From Fibrobacter succinogenes (GTDB lineage: Bacteria; Fibrobacterota; Fibrobacteria; Fibrobacterales; Fibrobacteraceae), in NCBI GenBank assembly GCA_902762305.1, contig CACWNW010000003.1, forward strand, positions 82,662 to 146,661: 64,000 nt of DNA, written 5' to 3'. Of this stretch, positions 59,198 through 64,000 are shown in pieces. Position numbers and translations under genes: made by a program. Numbering within the stretch: the stretch's first letter is position 1; every line of letters begins with the position of its first letter. The notes under the pieces were generated by a model that was not told where the DNA came from, made no database searches, and was given only the letters and a program-made list of their open reading frames with translations.

Positions 59198-62077
59198 CTA
59201 AACATCCAAGACATAGTCCATCTCGTCAGTAGAGAATTCATCAACATCAAGATCTTCTGATGTATACTCTTCAGGATCCATGTCTTTATCTCGGTACTTC
59301 ACCTTGATTGATTCAACCAAGACTTTCTCGGGAGCGCCCTCCGTGTAATCCGTTACATAATAGCACTCCGACTTAGCCTTTGTAAGCTGAATCGTAGAGG
59401 GGCTTTCATCACCCTTTCTTAATTTCACAGTAATGTTTTTCACTTCTTCAAATGTCTCACTGCCATCAGAAGGAGTAATCTTGACCATACCCGCCGTCGG
59501 GTCTTGGATCACAAGTTCTTTCGCCGTCAATTCACGCGTAGTGTAGGTAAAATCCTTCTTCATTACCGCAACATTTTCGAAAGAACTTTCAAGATTGTAC
59601 TGAACTCTCGCCTTGTATTTCTTATTAGGATTGAGGAGTATAATCTTATCCGTATCCGCTTCCAGTTTCTGATTGTAAATGCAGAGTTCTCCCTCGCCTT
59701 CTTCAGCTTGAATCAAGGAGAAGGTTGCGGACTTGATATTCTGCCCCAGCTTCAGGTTTCCCGTCTGGATATCCAAGGCATAAACTCCATCGATATCTTC
59801 GGGGCCAATCATGATAACCTTGCTAGAAGTATACTTCTCTGCTGTTTTGATAAGGACTCGATCTTCATTGCCATAACCCTTAATCGTCAACGGCTTGAAG
59901 ATAAAGGAAACCCTGTAAGAGAGCTTATCACCTGCCTGATAGGCATTCTGCTTTGCCTCTTCGGTCTGTTCATCTTCGTTATCGGCAGCAATCTTGAACC
60001 TTTCCGAAATGAAATGGATTGTATCACTCGTCTTTTCCTTGGTCAATTCGATTACAGTTCCAACACTGTCCATATGGTTCACATCAATCAAAATCTTTTC
60101 TAGATGGTATGTATCGAAATCTAGAGCCGAACCGAAGTATATTTCGTGGTTCCTGAACGGGCCTTCACCCAAGCGGCCCACTGTAACCTGCTTATCGACA
60201 TCGAAATCCGTTCCTTCAACCGTCAACCTTCCTGACGGGTGAATAATATATTCCATTGCCGTCTGCTTGTTGAAGACATAGGTTCGTTTGACCTTTTCGT
60301 CTGTTTTTCGTCTCTTTAAAGTATACCCAACATTGACACCGAGGCTCCACTCAACAGCAGTAACAGTAGACGGGACGCCCTCCCCTGCATCACTCGAACT
60401 TGGCGTAGCATCACCCGCAGCGTCCGAAGACTGCCTTACGCTGCTTCCCTTTTTATCCCTATACTCATTATATTGTTTTTCATCAACAAAGCCCTTATCA
60501 TCTGCCAAAGCCTTCCACTGATCATCAGTTCGGCCACTGTCAGCTTTTTTCCATTGTTCTTTATTAACAGTTTCGTTCTTAGCCGTTTCTCCCGAAGAAG
60601 ACCCAGCCGCCATTGAATCATTTCCACTTCTCGGAGCAGAACTCGAAGCTGAGGCGGACGGAGCCTGATTTTCTCCGCCAGTGGGAGCGTTGTTTTTTGC
60701 CGGAGCGGGCGAAACCTGATTATTCGCACCATTGGAGTCATTGTTTTTTGCCGGAGTGGCCGTATTTTTAGCTTTTAGGTATTCTTCATAGCCTTCTTTA
60801 CTCAAGTATTTCTTATCAACTACAGCATAATCGTAGAAATCATCTTTTGGAAGTTTCTTGTCATCCCAAAGTTTTTTGGTAATCTTTTTGTCATTTCCTG
60901 CTATCGACGAGAACTCCGGTATAGAGGACGAGGCTCCCCCTTCATTCTTTTTCTCATCCGTTTTCTTTCCGCCAAACGCATCTGCGATTTTACCAGCAGT
61001 TTCTGACGCACCGCCAACAGCCTTTGTCACATCACTGGCAACACTAGATTTCTCCTGCACTTCAGAAGGCGCAGCCGTTGCCGTAAAGAGTTCTGCAGAC
61101 ATCAATTCCTTAACCAACTTTATAGCCGAAGGGTCACCTTCCAACGGGCTTCCAACATCATTACCGGTGTAGTCGATCTGCTGTACAACAATCGACCCTT
61201 CGTTGATAAGATCCCTATACATGAAGTCCAAGTCAGCAGACAATACAATGGGAATACTGAACTTACTCGTATCAGTCTCCTTTCCTGCTTTAGGGCTTTC
61301 CGTTTCTGCATAATTAAAATCAACTTTGGCATTGACATGGTGATTCCAATAGTCTTCCACAGCATGGAAATCAATCGTAATCTTGACATAATGAGCTGGG
61401 GCGATCCCATTATACTTCAAATCATAGACAACTGCTATATGGGAGTTGATATACTTATCGTCTTTTTCCGTCGGGGCAACACCTTTGTTATCTTTTTTGC
61501 TGATATTGAGCATTTGATACATAATTTCCGCATCTTTGCCCGTCAAACGAACCGAGAATACAGCAGTCTGCTTACCAAAAAGAGAAGGCTTCTGAGAACC
61601 GACAATCTTTACTTGAGATAGGGGATTTTCCACAGTTCCGCCTTCACCAAGCACGCACAAACTCACCTCTCCATCCTTAAAGGGAACGGGGGCCAACACG
61701 AAATCATCTTTCGTGAGATTTTTTTCTTCGGCATCCATTTCTTTATCCCAGTCAGACTCATCAACCGGCTCACCTTTCACTCTTTTTTCCGCAAGGTCTT
61801 GGATCTTAGCGTACTTCAACAATTCAGGGAAATGAGTTTTCAATTCTTCCAATTCTTCGTCGCTGGGGCCCAATTCTACTTCAAACGTCAAAAAGCCGCC
61901 CTGCTGTTCCAAAGAGTCGGCCATCGAGGAATCAACATAAGCAAAATAATTCAACTTTTTGCCATTATCGGCAATATGGATATCACCCTTGGGGAGGTAG
62001 TAATACTTTCTTTTATCGGCATGGTCACGGAAAAGCGTAATTCCATTGATTTGGATTGAGTATTCAGTAGACAGCAT
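59198..62077 (-). CDS. Giant-family protein P1 (unknown function)
   Basis: 959 aa, first gene of the cluster, no signal peptide. N-terminal block ITLFRDHADKRKYYYLPKGD (13-32), KPSLFGKQTAVFSVRL (163-178) and YDLKYNGIAPA (218-228). A low-complexity region rich in Ser, Ala, Asn and Pro (about 345-580) contains two copies of a short D-D-(F/Q)-(Y/W)...Y-x-E-Y unit (DDFYDYAVVDKKYLSKEGYE and DDQWKALADDKGFVDEKQYN). Beta-sandwich modules fill the C-terminal third. AAAGG precedes the ATG by 9 nt. Confidence 0.7.
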   Translation of the reverse strand: MLSTEYSIQINGITLFRDHADKRKYYYLPKGDIHIADNGKKLNYFAYVDSSMADSLEQQGGFLTFEVELGPSDEELEELKTHFPELLKYAKIQDLAEKRVKGEPVDESDWDKEMDAEEKNLTKDDFVLAPVPFKDGEVSLCVLGEGGTVENPLSQVKIVGSQKPSLFGKQTAVFSVRLTGKDAEIMYQMLNISKKDNKGVAPTEKDDKYINSHIAVVYDLKYNGIAPAHYVKITIDFHAVEDYWNHHVNAKVDFNYAETESPKAGKETDTSKFSIPIVLSADLDFMYRDLINEGSIVVQQIDYTGNDVGSPLEGDPSAIKLVKELMSAELFTATAAPSEVQEKSSVASDVTKAVGGASETAGKIADAFGGKKTDEKKNEGGASSSIPEFSSIAGNDKKITKKLWDDKKLPKDDFYDYAVVDKKYLSKEGYEEYLKAKNTATPAKNNDSNGANNQVSPAPAKNNAPTGGENQAPSASASSSAPRSGNDSMAAGSSSGETAKNETVNKEQWKKADSGRTDDQWKALADDKGFVDEKQYNEYRDKKGSSVRQSSDAAGDATPSSSDAGEGVPSTVTAVEWSLGVNVGYTLKRRKTDEKVKRTYVFNKQTAMEYIIHPSGRLTVEGTDFDVDKQVTVGRLGEGPFRNHEIYFGSALDFDTYHLEKILIDVNHMDSVGTVIELTKEKTSDTIHFISERFKIAADNEDEQTEEAKQNAYQAGDKLSYRVSFIFKPLTIKGYGNEDRVLIKTAEKYTSSKVIMIGPEDIDGVYALDIQTGNLKLGQNIKSATFSLIQAEEGEGELCIYNQKLEADTDKIILLNPNKKYKARVQYNLESSFENVAVMKKDFTYTTRELTAKELVIQDPTAGMVKITPSDGSETFEEVKNITVKLRKGDESPSTIQLTKAKSECYYVTDYTEGAPEKVLVESIKVKYRDKDMDPEEYTSEDLDVDEFSTDEMDYVLDV

Positions 62078-62126
62078 AATTGTTACCTTTCTTGTGAAAT
62101 TTATTGTTTTTCATGTGAAAACAAAG

Positions 62127-62155
62127 TAATTAGTTCAAACAAAATAACATTTCAA
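62127..62155 (-). promoter_or_regulatory. Promoter of the six-gene cluster
   Basis: -35 TTGAAA (complement of 62150-62155), 17-bp spacer, -10 TAATTA (complement of 62127-62132), about 50 bp before the P1 start codon. It is the only well-spaced promoter seen for the cluster. Confidence 0.6.
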
Positions 62156-62608
62156 AAAGAAAAAAGTAAGTTAAAATATGATTACAAATAAGCAAAAAAT
62201 TACTTTATTTTAACAAACAAACTATGTCGTACATCAGTCATATTACGCTGTACCGTCACCAGCATTACAAAAATTTTTAAGTTTTTTAAATTATTTTTGT
62301 AAGCAAGCAGATTTCCCCTTACCTTTCATGATCAAGTCGTCCCTCTAGAAATGATTTTTGTTATAATCCAGGCCGAGTCGTCAGTCCTCCCTTCCCCCAT
62401 CCAAAGTCCAACGCTTGTCGTCCAATTTCTAATTTAACGAGCTTCGGGCACATGGCCCGTCTTGTACACTTTTGGCGCCTCCGACGTCCGTGGCTGCGGC
62501 CCACATATGCGAAAGCAAGCGTTCTGCCGCAGCACTCGCCTTTTACCATCCCGTCTTTTTCTATATTTGCACGCGCAACAAATACCGCTTAGCGGAAAGG
62601 ATTAATCT
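62156..62608. other. Intergenic region, GC-rich block after an extended -10 motif
   Basis: About 190 bp of very AT-rich sequence, then TGTTATAAT (extended -10, hexamer 62362-62367), then a GC-rich block (62368-62560) with GGGCACATGGCCC-type self-complementarity, then TATATT near 62571 and GGAAAGGA before pgi. No convincing ORF. It may hold a small RNA or a long pgi leader. Confidence 0.35.
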
Positions 62609-64000
62609 ATGTCGAAACTGACAGATTCTACGGAATGGAAGGCCCTCGAGGCCCACGCCGAAGTCGCCAAGACCTGGCACATGAAGGAACTCTTCGCGAA
62701 GGACCCGACCCGCGCCGAAAAGTTCAGCCTGGAGGCTTGCGGCCTCTTCCTCGACTACTCCAAGAACATCATCACCGACGAGACCATGGCAAAGCTCCAG
62801 GACCTCCTGAAGTCCGCGAACTTCGACGACATGCGCAAAAAGTACTTCGCCGGCGAAAAGATTAACACCACCGAAAAGCGCGCCGTGCTCCACACCGCGC
62901 TCCGCTACAAAGGTAATGACCCGATTTGCGTCGACGGCAAGGACGTTATGCCCGAAGTCCGCGCGGTTCTCAAGCACATGGAAGACTTTACCCACCTCGT
63001 CCGCAGCGGCAAGTGGAAGGGCCACACCGGCAAGTCCATCAAGTACGTGGTGAACATCGGTATCGGCGGTTCTGACCTCGGCCCCGTGATGGTCACCGAA
63101 GCCCTCAAGCCCTATGCAGACAAGCCGATTGCCGGCGAGACCTCTCCGGAAGTCTACTTCGTTTCTAACATCGACGGCACCCACATGGCCGAAACCCTCA
63201 AGAAGGTGAACATCGAAGAGACGCTCTTCATCGTCGCTTCCAAGACCTTCACGACGCTTGAGACCATGACCAACGCCGAAACGGCCAAGGCCGCCGTGCT
63301 CAAGGCTTTCAATGGCGACGAAAAGTCCATCGCCAAGCACTTCGTGGCGCTTTCCACCAACACCGAAGCCGTCGCTGCTTTCGGTATCGACACCGCGAAC
63401 ATGTTCGAATTCTGGAACTGGGTCGGCGGCCGCTACTCCCTGTGGTCTGCCATTGGCCTTTCCATCGCGCTCCGCATTGGCTTCGAAAACTACATGAAGC
63501 TCCATCAGGGCGCCTACGAAATGGATCAGCATTTCAAGACCGCCCCGGCCGACAAGAACATGCCGGTTATCCTCGCCCTCATCGGCGTGTGGTACAACAA
63601 CTTCTTCGGCGCTTCCAGCTATGCGATGCTCCCGTACGACCAGTACCTGCACCGCCTCGCCGCCTACTTCCAGCAGGCCGACATGGAATCCAACGGCAAG
63701 ACCGTTGACCGCAACTCCCTGCGCGTCGACTACCAGACGGGCCCGATCCTCTGGGGCGAACCGGGTACGAACGGCCAGCACGCCTTCTACCAGCTCATCC
63801 ACCAGGGCACCAAGATGATTCCTTGCGACTTCATCGCCCCGGCCAACAGCCACAACAAGGTTGGCGACCATCACCAGAAGCTCCTCTCCAACTTCTTTGC
63901 CCAGCCCGAAGCCTTGATGAACGGCAAGACCCTCGCCCAGGCTCAGGAAGAACTCCGCAAGGACGGCAAGAGCGAAGAAGAAATCGCATTCCTCGCTCCG
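62609..64000 (+). CDS. pgi: Glucose-6-phosphate isomerase (3' end beyond window)
   Basis: 464 residues visible of an expected 540-550. Interconverts glucose-6-phosphate and fructose-6-phosphate. Signatures: [12 protein letters not shown] (about 150-161), [12 protein letters not shown] (about 210-221), [16 protein letters not shown] (about 272-287), [17 protein letters not shown] with the catalytic Glu (about 387-403). GGAAAGGA lies 7 nt before the ATG. High GC and codon use match the housekeeping genes, in contrast with the AT-rich cluster before it. Confidence 0.96.
   Translation, partial: MSKLTDSTEWKALEAHAEVAKTWHMKELFAKDPTRAEKFSLEACGLFLDYSKNIITDETMAKLQDLLKSANFDDMRKKYFAGEKINTTEKRAVLHTALRYKGNDPICVDGKDVMPEVRAVLKHMEDFTHLVRSGKWKGHTGKSIKYVVNIGIGGSDLGPVMVTEALKPYADKPIAGETSPEVYFVSNIDGTHMAETLKKVNIEETLFIVASKTFTTLETMTNAETAKAAVLKAFNGDEKSIAKHFVALSTNTEAVAAFGIDTANMFEFWNWVGGRYSLWSAIGLSIALRIGFENYMKLHQGAYEMDQHFKTAPADKNMPVILALIGVWYNNFFGASSYAMLPYDQYLHRLAAYFQQADMESNGKTVDRNSLRVDYQTGPILWGEPGTNGQHAFYQLIHQGTKMIPCDFIAPANSHNKVGDHHQKLLSNFFAQPEALMNGKTLAQAQEELRKDGKSEEEIAFLAP

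Noticed and set aside
47488..62077. The cluster as a known contractile injection system or phage tail
   Set aside because: No sheath, tube, baseplate, AAA+ ATPase or spike gene is seen in the cluster or near it, so the label is not supported.
62361..62549. 62-aa minus-strand ORF before pgi
   Set aside because: Arg/Cys-rich translation without a ribosome-binding site or known family; likely chance.

Overview
The window looks like chromosome of a fibre-degrading Fibrobacter-type bacterium (phylum Fibrobacterota). The reasons are secreted GH10, GH30, GH43 and GH8 polysaccharide hydrolases with CBM6 modules and a shared C-terminal tail, a TIGR02147-family regulator, and ordinary Gram-negative housekeeping genes. 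Housekeeping and hydrolase genes are moderately GC-rich. A lipoprotein, a subtilase and a block of six giant genes are clearly more AT-rich. No tRNA, rRNA, CRISPR array, insertion sequence or prophage was seen.

Layout. 1-7.7 kb: a GH8 gene cut by the window edge, an acyltransferase, two tandem GH10 xylanases and a CE1-type esterase. 7.7-10.1 kb: trpB and trpA behind a complete trp attenuator whose leader peptide has three consecutive Trp codons. 11.3-16.6 kb: hisE-hisG, an EAL/HDOD protein, recR, engB, mlaE and mlaF, nearly all overlapping or abutting. 16.8-23 kb: pyrC, plsC-rnr-rgpF-like, and a lipoprotein. 23.2-25.9 kb: yidC, yidD, rnpA and rpmH on the minus strand. 26-28 kb: a degenerate GGDEF protein, divIVA-like and DUF167 genes. 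28.2-42.6 kb: a xylan locus with one GH30, three GH43 enzymes, a subtilase, lipoproteins and a TIGR02147 regulator. 42.7-47.4 kb: an ECF sigma, putative anti-sigma and Spy-like metal-binding operon, a membrane SpoIIE phosphatase and a SpoT/MESH1-type HD hydrolase. 47.4-62.1 kb: six co-directional genes (638-959 aa) of an unrecognised family. 62.6 kb to the end: partial pgi.

Two observations link the parts. First, seven minus-strand transcription units and probably the CE1 gene carry a conserved 16-17 bp operator-like site. It lies 48-53 bp (exactly 49 bp in five) upstream of a -10-like hexamer, which would centre it near -70. This defines a probable xylan regulon that includes the TIGR02147 regulator. 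Second, the six giant genes share an N-terminal architecture, probably form one operon from a single promoter, and have two strong hairpins inside the operon. They are the best candidate here for an undescribed system.

An 84-nt structured element occurs twice, 17 kb apart, with one mismatch. Start codons were moved inward from the longest reading frame where the ribosome-binding site supports it.
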